Shown: positions 31,172 to 47,981 of the stretch, piece after piece
Layout of the letters: each line of letters starts with the position of its first letter
Numbering within the stretch: the stretch's first letter is position 1
Source: an uncultured Methanobacterium sp.
Lineage (GTDB): Archaea > Methanobacteriota > Methanobacteria > Methanobacteriales > Methanobacteriaceae
Reading direction: 5' to 3'
NCBI RefSeq assembly: GCF_963665055.1
Contig: NZ_OY762015.1
Span: 558,001 to 622,000 of the forward strand
DNA: 64,000 nucleotides
Translations under genes and position numbers: made by a program
Notes under the pieces: generated by a model
The model's database searches: none
Seen by the model: only the letters and a program-made list of their open reading frames with translations
Told to the model about the DNA's origin: nothing

Positions 31172-34100
31172 TTACTTCCTTTTGGACACCGATATTCCAG
31201 TGAAGATCATCAGTATTGCCATTAATATCCCACCAAGGGGTATTCCCGTAGTTTGCATACCAACGGTTTTTTCTGATGAGGTAGTAGGGCTGCTGGAGTC
31301 AGTAGTTTTGGTAGTTGGATTACCAGGTTCAGATACTGAATACGGTGAAACTGAAGCAGTTGCCCGGTTATTGTCTGGATTTGGATCATAGAATCCTGAA
31401 GCCAAATTAGGGTCTGGATCAGTTATAACAGCCTCAACAGTCATCTGAACATTTGAAACCATAGCTTGCATTACTAAATGCATAACCGCCATTGTATTTG
31501 CGGCCATGTAACCAATACTCCACAAACCTGTGGTTGAATTAAATGAACCATTAGTATCATCTGATACATAGCGAAGTCCTGCAGGTGCTGTGAAATTCAC
31601 TTTAGCATTAGGTGCATTGTCCGGCCCATAATTGTGTGCAGACAATGTAAACTCAACAAAATCCAGATATTTTGGATGTGCATCGTTCACATTTATAGCA
31701 ATACCCAGGTCAGATGCTGGGCCTATGGTTATGGTGGTGTTGGTTTTGTTGTTGGTGTTGTTTTGGTCGTGGTTGGTTCCGTTGACTGTGGCTATGTTGG
31801 TTATGGTGGTGTTAGAGACTATTACTTGTGCTAGGATGTGTAGTATGGTGTTAGTGTTTTTTGGTAGGGTTCCGATGGTCCATAAACCTGTGTTATGGTT
31901 GTAGGATCCATTGCCGTCGTCTGATATGTATTGTAGTCCTGTTGGTAGTATGTCGGTTGATGTTACTCCAGTGGCGTTGTCTGGTCCGTTGTTGTGTATG
32001 GTTATGGTGTAGGTTATGGTTTCGAGGTATTGTGGTGTGGGGTTGTTGACGGTTTTGGTTATGGTTAGGTCGGATGATGGTGGTATGGTTATAGTGGTGT
32101 TGGTTTTGTTGTTGGTGTTGTTTTGGTCGTAGTTGGTTCCGTTGACTGTGGCTATGTTGGTTATGGTGGTGTTAGAGGCCATTACTTGTGCTATGATGTG
32201 GAGTATTGCGTTGGTGTTTTTTGCCAGGGTTCCGATGGTCCATATTCCTGTGGTAGGGTTGTATGTGTTGTTGCTATCGTCTTGGATGTACCTTAATCCC
32301 GTCGGTAAAATATCGGTTGCTACTACATTGGTTGCACTATCTGGTCCGTTATTGTGTACGGTTATGGTGTAGGTTATGGTGTCGAGGTATTGTGGTGTAG
32401 GATTATCTACAGTTTTGGTTATTTGTAGGTCGGATGCGGGTCCTATGGTTATGGTGGTGTTGGTTTTGTTGTTGGTGTTGTTTTGGTCGTGGTTGGTTCC
32501 GTTGACTGTGGCTATGTTGGTTATGGTGGTGTTAGAGGCCATTACTTGTGCTATGATGTGGAGTATTGCGTTGGTGTTTTTTGTTAGTGTTCCGATGGTC
32601 CATAAACCTGTGTTATGGTTGTATGATCCATTGCCGTCGTCTGATATGTATTGTAGTCCTGTAGGTAACGTGTCTGTTGATGTTACTCCGGTGGCGTTGT
32701 CTGGTCCGTTGTTGTGTATGGTTATGGTGTAGGTTATGGTGTCCAGGTATTGTGGTGTGGTGTTATCTACGGTTTTGGTTATTTGTAGGTCGGATGCGGG
32801 TCCTATGGTTATGGTGGTGTTGGTTTTGTTGTTGGTGTTGTTTTGGTCGTGGTTGGTTCCGTTGACTGTTGCTATGTTGGTTATGGTGGTGTTAGAGGCC
32901 ATTACTTGTGCTATGATGTGGAGTATTGCGTTGGTGTTTTTTGTTAGTGTTCCGATGGTCCATAAACCTGTGTTATGGTTGTATGATCCATTGCTGTCGT
33001 CTGATATGTATTGTAGTCCTGTAGGTAACGTGTCTGTTGATGTTACTCCGGTGGCGTTGTCTGGTCCGTTGTTGTGTATGGTTATGGTGTAGGTTATGGT
33101 GTCCAGGTATTGTGGTGTGGTGTTATCTACGGTTTTGGTTATTTGTAGGTCTGATGCAGGGCCAACAGTTACTGTAACAGAATCATGATCATTACCTGGT
33201 TCCAGGTCGTGTTCTGTTCCATTGATGCTGACAAAATTGGTTATGGTAGTGTTAGATGCAATAACCCGGGCTACAATATGTAACACAGCATTGGTACCGT
33301 TTGCCAGATTACCAATATTCCAGACTCCATTTGCAGGATTGTATGAATTGTTTGAATCATCAGAAACCCATTCAAACCCTGCAGGTAACAGATCAGTCAC
33401 ATGAACATTGGTAGCATCGTCGGGTCCGTAGTTATGTGCAGTTAGAGTGAACACAACTTCATCCATGTAGTTAGGTGTTAAGGTATTCACAGCTTTATCA
33501 ATTCCCAGATCAGAAGTTCCTACATCTAAACCACCTAAAGGCACTCTTGCTTCTGCTTGTGCATGGCCCAGGGTCAGGGTTAATAACTCATAACCGGGTA
33601 TGATGTTGAGAAGCTCAATGTTTAAAGCATCCCCTGAAGCAAATGCATGTGTTCCATCAGGAGAAGTTGTCTCTGTCTTATCACCTAGTGCTATTCTCAG
33701 CACTCCTGGGATTTGAACAACTCCATTTATCTGGAGCTGATCCAAAATACTTATGCCTAGGAGTTTAATGTCAGCTACAGTCCAATCATAGATTGCAGAA
33801 GCTCCTCCTGCTTCACCATTGGCTACTGCAGTTGCATGAACATCTAAAGCATCTATTTCCAGTAATCCACCGAGAACTAATATATTGGCTGTGCTTCCAA
33901 CACTTGAGGAACTAGTCAAGGCACCAGTATTAAAATCAGGTGTGACACTACTATTAGCGTTTATAACTCCCAAGTTTATGATCTGGATTAAATTCAGTAA
34001 ACTCAGTTGTAGAGATACTAAACTGCTCCCTCCGATTGCCCCGGGGGGATTGGTGCTTGAATCAGCAACTCCAACTAGAGCACCCACATTGAGTCCTAGT

Positions 34101-34831
34101 AGTTGCAATATGCTGGGTAAATTTGATGGAAGTATTCCTCCAGTCACCAAACCCTGATCACCTGTTGAATTCACATTCAATAAACCAGCGAGTAAATCGC
34201 CGCCAAGCAGTTTGATTTCTAAGGGTATACCTTCACCTTCACTGTAAGGTATCACCTGGCTATCTGTCCCTGCACTTGATTTTCCTGCATATATATCCAG
34301 TAAAATTCCTGGAATCGCGCCTATGTTCAATACATAACTTGAAGCATTGCCACTGTAAGCTGGTAAACCATATAATCTGAAGTTTGCAGTTCCGTAAAGA
34401 TTGGGATCACTGGGATTGGTTGCATTGGGGGTTACAGTTATTTCTTTTGAGTATGATAGGTAACCTAACCTGATTGCTGCTACTTGGAATACCGTTCCGG
34501 GATTGTTAAAGTTCACATGATATGAACCATCAGCACCGGTAGTTGTTTCCGCCATAAGATTGTTACCGGAATCCAAAACCCGGATGGTAACTCCTCCTAA
34601 CCCAAGGTCTGTTGAACCATTAAATACTGTTCCAGATATTATGGGGTCTATAGATGATTCACTGTTGTTTTCTTCAGATACTACAGTAGTCGCCGATGAA
34701 TGGATTTCGGAATTATCTGTAGTGGAACTGATTGAGTCATTGTTAGATTCTGCGGCACAAACAGCACTGCAAAGTATCACTGCTAGAAAAAATGTTATTA
34801 GAAGAGCTGCTCCACGTTTTTTGTATTTCAA
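31172..34831 (-). CDS. Giant DUF11-repeat cell-surface protein
   Basis: 1219-residue exported protein. The signal peptide covers residues ~1-27 (KKRGAALLITFFLAVILCSA). A carboxypeptidase-regulatory-like beta domain follows (~60-150), then a unique region, six DUF11 modules from ~475 to 1150 with N-x-T-rich strands, and a C-terminal membrane anchor (GILMAILMIFTGI) with the tail SKRK. DUF11 modules are common in archaeal adhesins and S-layer-associated proteins. The start is TTG 34831 with a perfect AAAGGAGGT site about 8-9 nt upstream. Modules 2-5 are nearly identical at DNA level. It probably mediates surface adhesion. Confidence 0.88.
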   Translation of the reverse strand: MKYKKRGAALLITFFLAVILCSAVCAAESNNDSISSTTDNSEIHSSATTVVSEENNSESSIDPIISGTVFNGSTDLGLGGVTIRVLDSGNNLMAETTTGADGSYHVNFNNPGTVFQVAAIRLGYLSYSKEITVTPNATNPSDPNLYGTANFRLYGLPAYSGNASSYVLNIGAIPGILLDIYAGKSSAGTDSQVIPYSEGEGIPLEIKLLGGDLLAGLLNVNSTGDQGLVTGGILPSNLPSILQLLGLNVGALVGVADSSTNPPGAIGGSSLVSLQLSLLNLIQIINLGVINANSSVTPDFNTGALTSSSSVGSTANILVLGGLLEIDALDVHATAVANGEAGGASAIYDWTVADIKLLGISILDQLQINGVVQIPGVLRIALGDKTETTSPDGTHAFASGDALNIELLNIIPGYELLTLTLGHAQAEARVPLGGLDVGTSDLGIDKAVNTLTPNYMDEVVFTLTAHNYGPDDATNVHVTDLLPAGFEWVSDDSNNSYNPANGVWNIGNLANGTNAVLHIVARVIASNTTITNFVSINGTEHDLEPGNDHDSVTVTVGPASDLQITKTVDNTTPQYLDTITYTITIHNNGPDNATGVTSTDTLPTGLQYISDDSNGSYNHNTGLWTIGTLTKNTNAILHIIAQVMASNTTITNIATVNGTNHDQNNTNNKTNTTITIGPASDLQITKTVDNTTPQYLDTITYTITIHNNGPDNATGVTSTDTLPTGLQYISDDGNGSYNHNTGLWTIGTLTKNTNAILHIIAQVMASNTTITNIATVNGTNHDQNNTNNKTNTTITIGPASDLQITKTVDNPTPQYLDTITYTITVHNNGPDSATNVVATDILPTGLRYIQDDSNNTYNPTTGIWTIGTLAKNTNAILHIIAQVMASNTTITNIATVNGTNYDQNNTNNKTNTTITIPPSSDLTITKTVNNPTPQYLETITYTITIHNNGPDNATGVTSTDILPTGLQYISDDGNGSYNHNTGLWTIGTLPKNTNTILHILAQVIVSNTTITNIATVNGTNHDQNNTNNKTNTTITIGPASDLGIAINVNDAHPKYLDFVEFTLSAHNYGPDNAPNAKVNFTAPAGLRYVSDDTNGSFNSTTGLWSIGYMAANTMAVMHLVMQAMVSNVQMTVEAVITDPDPNLASGFYDPNPDNNRATASVSPYSVSEPGNPTTKTTDSSSPTTSSEKTVGMQTTGIPLGGILMAILMIFTGISVSKRK
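31721..33160. repeat. Four 360-bp tandem repeats (DUF11 modules)
   Basis: Four units of exactly 360 bp (120 residues) begin near 31721, 32081, 32441 and 32801. The last two differ at only about two positions over the 300 bp from 32461 to 32760, while the first two are more diverged. This gradient suggests recent unequal exchange or gene conversion. The region is strongly GT-rich on the plus strand, and plus-strand frames over it are shadows. Confidence 0.92.
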
Positions 34832-35601
34832 ATTTTCACCTCCTTTTTCTTTACAAATGAAAACAACTGTGGTTAGTTATTTTCAAATGATAATGACAAA
34901 ATGATAATGGACAACATTATTATCATAATTCACTTAGTAATTTTATTACTAAATGAATAGGGGGGTTATTACTCCAATGATAATGATTTGATCATTATGC
35001 ATACTGTCATATTAAGATATTATATAGTCCTATATAAATATTAACTAAAAAACCAGTTTTTATCAATACATAACTGTTATAATGTTAGAATCTTAGCTTA
35101 TAAGCACAATAATCTATTTGAATGTTTACGTTCAGCAAACTGAGCAATAAATATTATTGATATGTGCCAGATCACGATTCACAGTTTAATATGCAAAATC
35201 CTGCTTTAAACCCACTAATCTTTCCTTCATTGTACTTTTTTTTAAGCAGAATTTTTTCCAAAAAAATTAGTAATACTACTAGAATATTAAATGGATGGAA
35301 AAATCACTGGATTTCATGGAAAATAAAAGACAAATGGAAAACCAATGAAATGGGTTGTGTGTTGAAGATTTATTATTGGCATTATCATCCCATAGTAAAG
35401 TTTAAAGATTTATGAAGGAGGTAAACTTAGGAGCGATAAATTTGGGATGTATAAATTAATATAATTTCGATGAAAAATAATTATTTCTGCTCGTAAAAAA
35501 CTAAAATCAGTCAATTAATATTTAAGAAGTAAATGGAAGTTTTAGAAGTAAAAAAGGAAATCAAAAAAATCCATAAATGTGGCCTTTGGTTTGTGTACAG
35601 T
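34832..35601. other. Upstream region of the DUF11 gene, no gene seen
   Basis: 770 bp without a supported gene. Several ATGATAATG-type motifs occur at 34885-34915 and 34970-34990, including an exact inverted repeat ATAATGAT-TTG-ATCATTAT at 34980-34998 that could be an operator for the surface-protein gene. TATA-like TTATATAG is near 35021-35028. A plus-strand frame at 35164-35415 has no ribosome site and is rejected. Confidence 0.5.
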
Positions 35602-35988
<387 letters not shown>

Positions 35989-36300
35989 TAATTCCCCTTA
36001 TTTTTACTATAATTTTTATTATTCATTTCCTTATTTTTTTTTATCAATTATTTCCTTATTTTAATCCGTTTTTAAGTAATTAATTCACTAAATCCTGAAT
36101 TATTCATTAATGCTTATAGCATTTTTCGTTTATTAGTTCATTTAATCAATTTATAAACATTTACAGTTAAGTTATGTTTTAAAATGTTTATCTGTTTTCA
36201 GGAGTTATGTTAATTTTTAAATTTAATGTTTTAAAGGTATGTATTAATGTGTATTATGTTGATTTTTAGTATTAATCGTTGTAAATGTGAGTCCGATTCT
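35989..36300. other. AT-rich intergenic stretch
   Basis: 312 bp between cysE and the HTH regulator gene, rich in runs of A and T with several TTTAAATT/TTATTT segments that could include the regulator promoter. No copy of the TATAAC-N4-GTTATA operator, no hairpin of note and no ORF with a ribosome site. Confidence 0.5.
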
Positions 36301-37014
36301 TTATATTCCTGCACCTTCTGAGAAAATTTCTTCCATCTCAGTTTTGCGGGTTAAAAGGCCATTAGCTTTCATCACTGTTGATGTAATTCCCAGCTCTTTG
36401 ATCTGGGCTTCCATTTCATCCTGACGTTTTAAAAGTAAGTTAATAACTTCTGCCACAGGGTCTGGTAACGCCCCGTGATCTAAATCAATGGCACATTTAC
36501 GTTCTTCCTGTACCACCCTTCCAGGTATGCCCACGCAGGTTGAACCCGCTGGAACTGGTTTCAGGACAACTGATCCTGCACCTATTTTGGATGCATCCCC
36601 AATTTTGATGTTACCAATGATCTTGGCTCCTGAGCCTATGACCACACCATTTCCAATGGTTGGGTGTCTTTTTATCTTCTCCAGACTGGTCCCGCCAAGG
36701 ACTACTCCCTGGTAAATCAGTACATCTTCTCCCACTTCTGCAGTTTCACCAATAACCACCCCCATCCCATGATCTATAAACACTCTTCTGCCAATGGTGG
36801 CACCGGGGTGTATCTCGATCCCGGTTAACAGGCGGTTGATGGTTGATGTTAATCTACCTAAAAATAATAGTTTGTGTCTCCAGAACCAGCTGGCTAGTCT
36901 ATGGAGCCAGATAGCATGTAAACCCGGATAGCAGAAGAATATTTCCAGAGTGCTTCGGGCGGCAGGGTCCCGCATACGTACCATTTCCAGATCTTCTTTT
37001 ATCCTTTCAAACAT
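36301..37014 (-). CDS. cysE: Serine O-acetyltransferase
   Basis: Acetylates serine with acetyl-CoA to give O-acetylserine for CysK; 237 aa, normal length. The N-terminal helical domain (DPAARSTLEIFFCYPGLHAIWLHR) is followed by the left-handed hexapeptide beta-helix (IHPGATIGRR...GMGVVIGETAEVG...VLGGTSLEKIKRHPTIGNGVVIG) with the catalytic His/Asp pairs. GGAGG lies before the ATG. It is encoded 146 bp downstream of cysK and is probably co-transcribed from the cysK operator-promoter. Confidence 0.95.
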   Translation of the reverse strand: MFERIKEDLEMVRMRDPAARSTLEIFFCYPGLHAIWLHRLASWFWRHKLLFLGRLTSTINRLLTGIEIHPGATIGRRVFIDHGMGVVIGETAEVGEDVLIYQGVVLGGTSLEKIKRHPTIGNGVVIGSGAKIIGNIKIGDASKIGAGSVVLKPVPAGSTCVGIPGRVVQEERKCAIDLDHGALPDPVAEVINLLLKRQDEMEAQIKELGITSTVMKANGLLTRKTEMEEIFSEGAGI

Positions 37015-37160
37015 TAATTTTTCCTCCTGTTTAAGTTTAAATCTTATTTAAACTTCTTAAATCTTAATTAGACTTCGTTTTTTAGAAAAATATAAAAACA
37101 ACATCCAATGCGTGATATATGCATTGAATGGATTATTTTTACTTATTCTACTATTTCAAA

Positions 37161-38147
37161 TTATATTTGAGGAATTGTGTCTTCGTAGGTTTTGTAAATC
37201 TCTTCGAAAACCCATCCAACACTCAGGTACCGTTCACCGGTGTCAGGTAATATAACCACTATCTGTTTGTCTTTGTTTTCTTCGCGCTGGGCAAGTTCTA
37301 CTGCTGCACGGGTGGCTGCTCCTGATGAAATACCTGCCAGAATTCCTTCTTCCCTGGCCAGTTTAAGTAAGTATGCTCCGGCGTCTTCATCTTTAATGGG
37401 AATGACTTCGTCAATAAGGTCTGCATCGTATACTTCTGGCACAAATCCGGCACCAATTCCCTGTATTTTGTGTGGACCTTTTACTCCGGTGGATAGGACT
37501 GGTGATGTTGCGGGTTCTACTGCAACTGCTTTGATTTCAGGTTTCTTTTCCTTTAAAGCTTGTGCAAGGCCAGTGATGGTTCCGCCAGTACCTACTCCTC
37601 CCACAACGATGTCCACTTTTCCATCGGTGTCTCTCCAGATTTCCTGGGCAGTGGTTTCCCTGTGGATTTTGGGGTTTGCTGGGTTTTTGAATTGCTGGGG
37701 TAGTACAGAGTTTGGTATTTCTGCGGCCAGTTCTTCAGCTTTGGCTACTGCACCAGGCATTCCATCTGCACCCGGGGTTAGGACGATTTCTGCTCCGAAG
37801 GTTGCCAGAAGTTTTCTTCTTTCAATGGACATGGTGTCTGGAATGGTGAGTATTAATCGGTATCCCCTTGCTGCAGCTACAAATGCCAGGGCAATTCCAG
37901 TATTCCCGCTGGTAGGTTCAATTAAAACTGAATCCGGTTTTATGGCTCCTATTTCTTCCCCGTGTTCAATTAGTGCTACTCCAATTCTGTCTTTAACACT
38001 GCTGATGGGGTTGAATGATTCAAGTTTTACTAATATTTCTGCATCTAAACCTTCACTTATTCTATTTAACCTGACCAGTGGTGTGTTTCCAATGGTTTCT
38101 GTTATATCGTTTGCAATTCCTCTTGTTAATTCTGGTATCTTTACCAT
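37161..38147 (-). CDS. cysK: Cysteine synthase (O-acetylserine sulfhydrylase)
   Basis: PLP enzyme making cysteine from O-acetylserine and sulfide; ~328 aa. PLP-Lys in SVKDRIG, the substrate loop EPTSGNTGIALA, the phosphate-binding GVGTGGTITG and ISSGAATRA are all present. The start is ATG 38147, six bases after GGTG; a GTG at 38156 lies inside that ribosome site. Directly upstream are two pairs of the TATAAC-N4-GTTATA palindrome. It heads a cysK-cysE unit. Confidence 0.95.
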   Translation of the reverse strand: MVKIPELTRGIANDITETIGNTPLVRLNRISEGLDAEILVKLESFNPISSVKDRIGVALIEHGEEIGAIKPDSVLIEPTSGNTGIALAFVAAARGYRLILTIPDTMSIERRKLLATFGAEIVLTPGADGMPGAVAKAEELAAEIPNSVLPQQFKNPANPKIHRETTAQEIWRDTDGKVDIVVGGVGTGGTITGLAQALKEKKPEIKAVAVEPATSPVLSTGVKGPHKIQGIGAGFVPEVYDADLIDEVIPIKDEDAGAYLLKLAREEGILAGISSGAATRAAVELAQREENKDKQIVVILPDTGERYLSVGWVFEEIYKTYEDTIPQI

Positions 38148-38160
38148 TTTTTTCACCTTT

Positions 38161-38260
<100 letters not shown>

Positions 38261-38437
38261 GGTAAAACCTTTATAAAGGTTTCGGTTTTTAGTACATTAT
38301 TCGATAAAAACAAAAATTATACTCTTTCAATTGTTTAAAAAAAGAAATTTTAAAGGTATAACTTTGATTTTGCTTCTATTTCACTATTTAACTACATTCC
38401 AGTTTGTTTATTTCCCTTTGAATTAATCCAACTTCAT

Positions 38438-39316
<879 letters not shown>

Positions 39317-39467
39317 TTTAAACCTCTTTTTATAATTAAGTGAATTTAAACTCACATTTTTTTATGGATTATTCTGGAGTTTATATTTACTTAAATCACT
39401 TATATTTTACATTAAATTCATCCATAGGTCTATTATGGATTTTTAAGTTTGTTTTCATAAGATGAAA

Positions 39468-39526
39468 GGTGGATTGTTTTTCAAATTTCCATTGGCATTG
39501 AATTTTAATTTGAAAACGTATCCACC
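39468..39526. promoter_or_regulatory. Long inverted repeat between nitrogenase-like K and H genes
   Basis: GGTGGAT at 39468-39474 pairs with ATCCACC at 39520-39526, and inside it TTTTTCAAATT pairs with AATTTGAAAA. The stem is interrupted but long, with a ~15-nt loop. It lies in the 276-bp gap between the K-like stop and the H-like start and may process or stabilise the mRNA, or reduce read-through into the H gene. Confidence 0.6.
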
Positions 39527-39592
39527 AATCTTTTTTCATATTTTTTTATTCCACTAACCCTCATTGTTTAAACATAATCTATGAATCGTACT

Positions 39593-40966
<1,374 letters not shown>

Positions 40967-40968
40967 GT

Positions 40969-42501
<1,533 letters not shown>

Positions 42502-42562
42502 TTATTTTCCTCCGATTTTCTTATTTGGGTTTATACAACGATGCCTGGATCGAAGAGCGGCT

Positions 42563-42601
<39 letters not shown>

Positions 42602-42756
42602 TACTGATCTAATATAAATAGTTAACCATTGGTATCCTCAAATTTAGTCTAATTATCCATAAGAAACAGGATTCATAAGAAACAGGAATTTATTCCTTAA
42701 AATTAATATTCATAACAAATAGAAATTTATTCCATTAATTTATTGATATTTAATAA

Positions 42757-43086
42757 TCAATCATCCTGTATTAATGAACACACTTTTTCCAGAGCATCTT
42801 CAATAAAAACTGGCATGATCAAGGGTCTAACTCCTCTATTTATCAGTTTCTTCTGGGCTCCAGGTCCAATCTGACTCACCAGCAGAATATCGCAGTCTGA
42901 AATTAATTCGATTGTTTCTTTTTTTAAATTCGGATCTCCCCCACAACGAGGGGTTGTTTCTCTAAGCTCAATAAATTCATGTTCTTCATTATTTTTAATG
43001 TCGAATATCAAAAACTTATCTGCTTTTCCAAAATGTTGGTTCACGTATTTTCCATCGCTACTTGCGGCTGCTACTCTAATGGGCAT
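42757..43086 (-). CDS. NifX/NifY-type cofactor-binding protein (copy 2)
   Basis: About 109 aa, dinitrogenase iron-molybdenum cofactor-binding domain (RVAAASSDGKYVNQHFGKADKFLIFDI), a fold that carries NifB-derived Fe-S cofactors or precursors. A GTG at 43098 is an alternative start. It has the family Cys (PRCGGDP) and the conserved HFG. Tandem paralogue of the neighbouring gene and upstream of the D-K-H operon, it most likely escorts or inserts its metal cofactor. No nifB is in the window. Confidence 0.85.
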   Translation of the reverse strand: MPIRVAAASSDGKYVNQHFGKADKFLIFDIKNNEEHEFIELRETTPRCGGDPNLKKETIELISDCDILLVSQIGPGAQKKLINRGVRPLIMPVFIEDALEKVCSLIQDD

Positions 43087-43109
43087 GTTTACACTCACTT
43101 GGCATTGAG

Positions 43110-43457
43110 TTAATTATTTTCTTTCGTTTTTATGATTCCTGTCAATTCATTCAATGCATCTTCAATAAATGTTGGTGCTATGTAGGGATCTATATTGTTT
43201 TTCAACAGTATGTCAATGGCCCCCGGACCGATTTGACCAGCAAGTACGGCCTGGCAGTCTGATATTAGTTTTACACTTTCTTCCATGGATAATTCACTGT
43301 GGCCCTCCGTGCTGCAGGCAGGTTTATTTTCCCTCAACTCCAGAAACTTGTGGGTTCCATCTTCATTTAACTCGAAAATCAGAAATTGGGAAGCCATTCC
43401 AAAATGCTGGTTGATGTACTTTCCATCGCTACTGGCAACTGCTACTTTTATGGACAT
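43110..43457 (-). CDS. NifX/NifY-type cofactor-binding protein (copy 1)
   Basis: 115 aa with the same domain (KVAVASSDGKYINQHFGMASQFLIFEL, Cys in KPACSTE, and IGPGA loop). It shares about half its residues with the following gene, from which it is separated by 23 bp, indicating tandem duplication. It is divergent from the MoaD-like gene, and both face a shared operator pair at 43646-43675. Role as cofactor carrier for the nitrogenase-like enzyme is inferred from family and context. Confidence 0.85.
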   Translation of the reverse strand: MSIKVAVASSDGKYINQHFGMASQFLIFELNEDGTHKFLELRENKPACSTEGHSELSMEESVKLISDCQAVLAGQIGPGAIDILLKNNIDPYIAPTFIEDALNELTGIIKTKENN

Positions 43458-43499
43458 TTACTTACACCTCATAATACTAACTTTATTTGTGATAAACAC

Positions 43500-43560
43500 T
43501 AATGTTTTTAACGTTGAATTGATTTATTCCTAATGTTTTTAACGTTGAATTGATTATTCC
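43500..43560. repeat. Two tandem ~30-bp units in the nifX/moaD intergenic region
   Basis: The unit starting TAATGTTTTTAACGTTGAAT runs from 43500 to 43530 and again from 43531 to 43560, the second copy lacking one T. It lies in the leader of the NifX-like gene, between its start and the operator pair. Confidence 0.9.
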
Positions 43561-43634
43561 AAATATCCCATTATTTTAATTGTTTTCCCTTAATTTTTTG
43601 CAGGGGAATATATGTTCCAAAAATTTTATATACT

Positions 43635-43678
<44 letters not shown>

Positions 43679-43735
43679 AGTAGTTGTACTTATTGAAGTA
43701 TGACTTAAAAAAACAAAAAAAATCGGAGGAAAAAA

Positions 43736-44014
<279 letters not shown>

Positions 44015-44878
44015 ATTTGAATATCGGGTATCTTTCCACTATCTACCATACATCATTTATTTTAAAAAGTCCCAATAACAAATTTCTCGAAGGAATAGAT
44101 ATTAACTGGACTCTATTTCCCACAGGCCCTGCAATGATGGAGGCCTTTAAAACTGGTGAAATAGATGTAGGTTATATTGGACTTCCTCCAGTAATGATCG
44201 GGATAAACAACGGACTAAAACTTAAATGTGTGGCTGGAGGTCATGTGGAAGGTACCGTGATGATTTCTAAAGATTCATTCTCTTCTTTTGATGATTTAGG
44301 TAATGTTAATGAGGTATTGAACCAGTTTGAAGGGGAAAATATCGGAACTCCTGCTCGTGGTTCTATTCATGATGTTATCATACGGGATCTCATCCAAGAT
44401 CGCGATATATCCATCATTAACTACCCCTGGGCAGATTTCATACCTGGTGCCATTCGTGATGGTGAAATAAGTGCAGGATTAGGCACACCATCACTGGCTA
44501 CAGTGGCTTCCAGGGAAATTAATTCAAAGCTGATAATTCCACCCAGCAAATTGTGGTCCTACAATCCCAGTTATGGGATCGCAGTTAGGGAAGAACTCAT
44601 AAAACGTGAACCTGAATTTGTAACTGATTTTTTAATTGCACACGAAGCTGCATGTAATTTCATACGCAACCAGCCCCGTGAGGCTGCAGAAGTAGCTGCT
44701 GGCCAGCTGGGAAATATCGATGTGGATTTCATACTGGAAACCTTCCAGATTTCTCCCAAGTACTGCGCCAGTCTTCCAGAAAAATACATAAAATCCACCA
44801 TGGATTTTGTCCCGGTCCTTAAAAAATTAGGGTATCTTGAAAAGAAAATAAAAAGGGAAGATATTTTTGATTTGAACT

Positions 44879-47263
<2,385 letters not shown>

Positions 47264-47626
47264 ATTAACCAATCTCCTTTCAGGGTTAATAATTAAGTGA
47301 ATTAATTAAAGATATGTCTGGAATCATTTTTTAAATAATATTTCTGGAATAAATAAAACAATATATTTTTATGAATCTGGCTTATTAAATTATCTGTAGT
47401 TTAAATATTCAAATTAATTTTAAAACATAAATTTATGTATTAACTATAGTGAAGTTTAATATAATAAATATTTGCAATTGATAAATAAATTCTATGATTT
47501 TGATAGAATTTCGATTACATAATTCTATAGATTACTATAATCCTAATTGAAAACTGTAATTAGAACCTGTTACGGTATTAATAAAATAAGCGCGGTTGGA
47601 ATATATTTTTTTAAAAGCTATATCTA

Positions 47627-47669
47627 TAACCGGAGACTTTTTTTGTGGTCACGGTATATTCTCCGGTTA
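47627..47669 (-). ncRNA. Hairpin element shared with the tusA leader (copy 1)
   Basis: TAACCGGAGA (47627-47636) and TCTCCGGTTA (47660-47669) form a perfect 10-bp stem. In the minus-strand transcript the loop has CCG followed by an A7 run. The copy at 52740-52785 has the same stem with a G-C pair changed to A-U, and a similar loop and flank (GC-CC-ATC before the stem). This points to a conserved RNA element in two long leaders, strand inferred from the downstream genes. Confidence 0.5.
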
Positions 47670-47906
47670 AGATAGGGAGCTTATGGCAGAATTTATGGTA
47701 TTTTTGGCTAATTGGATTTTTTTTAAGATAAAATATTCACCACAACTTTCCACATTTCAATTGGATGATACATGACAAGGCAGAGAGGATGATTTTTTTA
47801 AAATGGGGGGTTATGGTGATATTATCCCAACATTTCCGGTGGGCAAATGGTGATAATATAGATTGTTTCACCCATCTGGAAATAATCAATTGTTAAATGT
47901 CATTGG

Positions 47907-47931
47907 TTATCTACACATTTTAATACACCTC
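47907..47931 (-). promoter_or_regulatory. Mini-ORF Met-Cys-Arg with ribosome site
   Basis: On the minus strand ATG-TGT-AGA-TAA runs from 47918 to 47907, with GAGGTG at 47931-47926, exactly 7 nt before the ATG. It resembles a leader peptide whose translation depends on Cys-tRNA. It is the second of two such elements in the hdrA-like leader. Confidence 0.45.
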
Positions 47932-47981
47932 GGGGGAGATATTAATAGTTGCGAATTGATTTTTACCTTCTTTTGATTTTT

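Noticed and set aside
31721..33160. Repeat array considered as CRISPR
   Set aside because: Units are 360 bp, coding and without spacers.
31632..33404. Many plus-strand frames over the DUF11 repeats
   Set aside because: They repeat with the 360-bp period and are antisense shadows of the surface-protein gene.
35070..35095. ATAAC-T-GTTAT upstream of the DUF11 gene as another operator
   Set aside because: Half-sites are separated by one base instead of four, so it does not fit the motif.
35164..35415. Plus-strand 83-codon frame upstream of the HTH gene
   Set aside because: GTG start without ribosome site; composition like translated AT-rich spacer; no recognisable domain.
47683..47775. Plus-strand 30-codon ORF after GGGAG
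   Set aside because: Only 3 nt between GGGAG and ATG, and the equivalent place next to the tusA-leader hairpin has no ORF.
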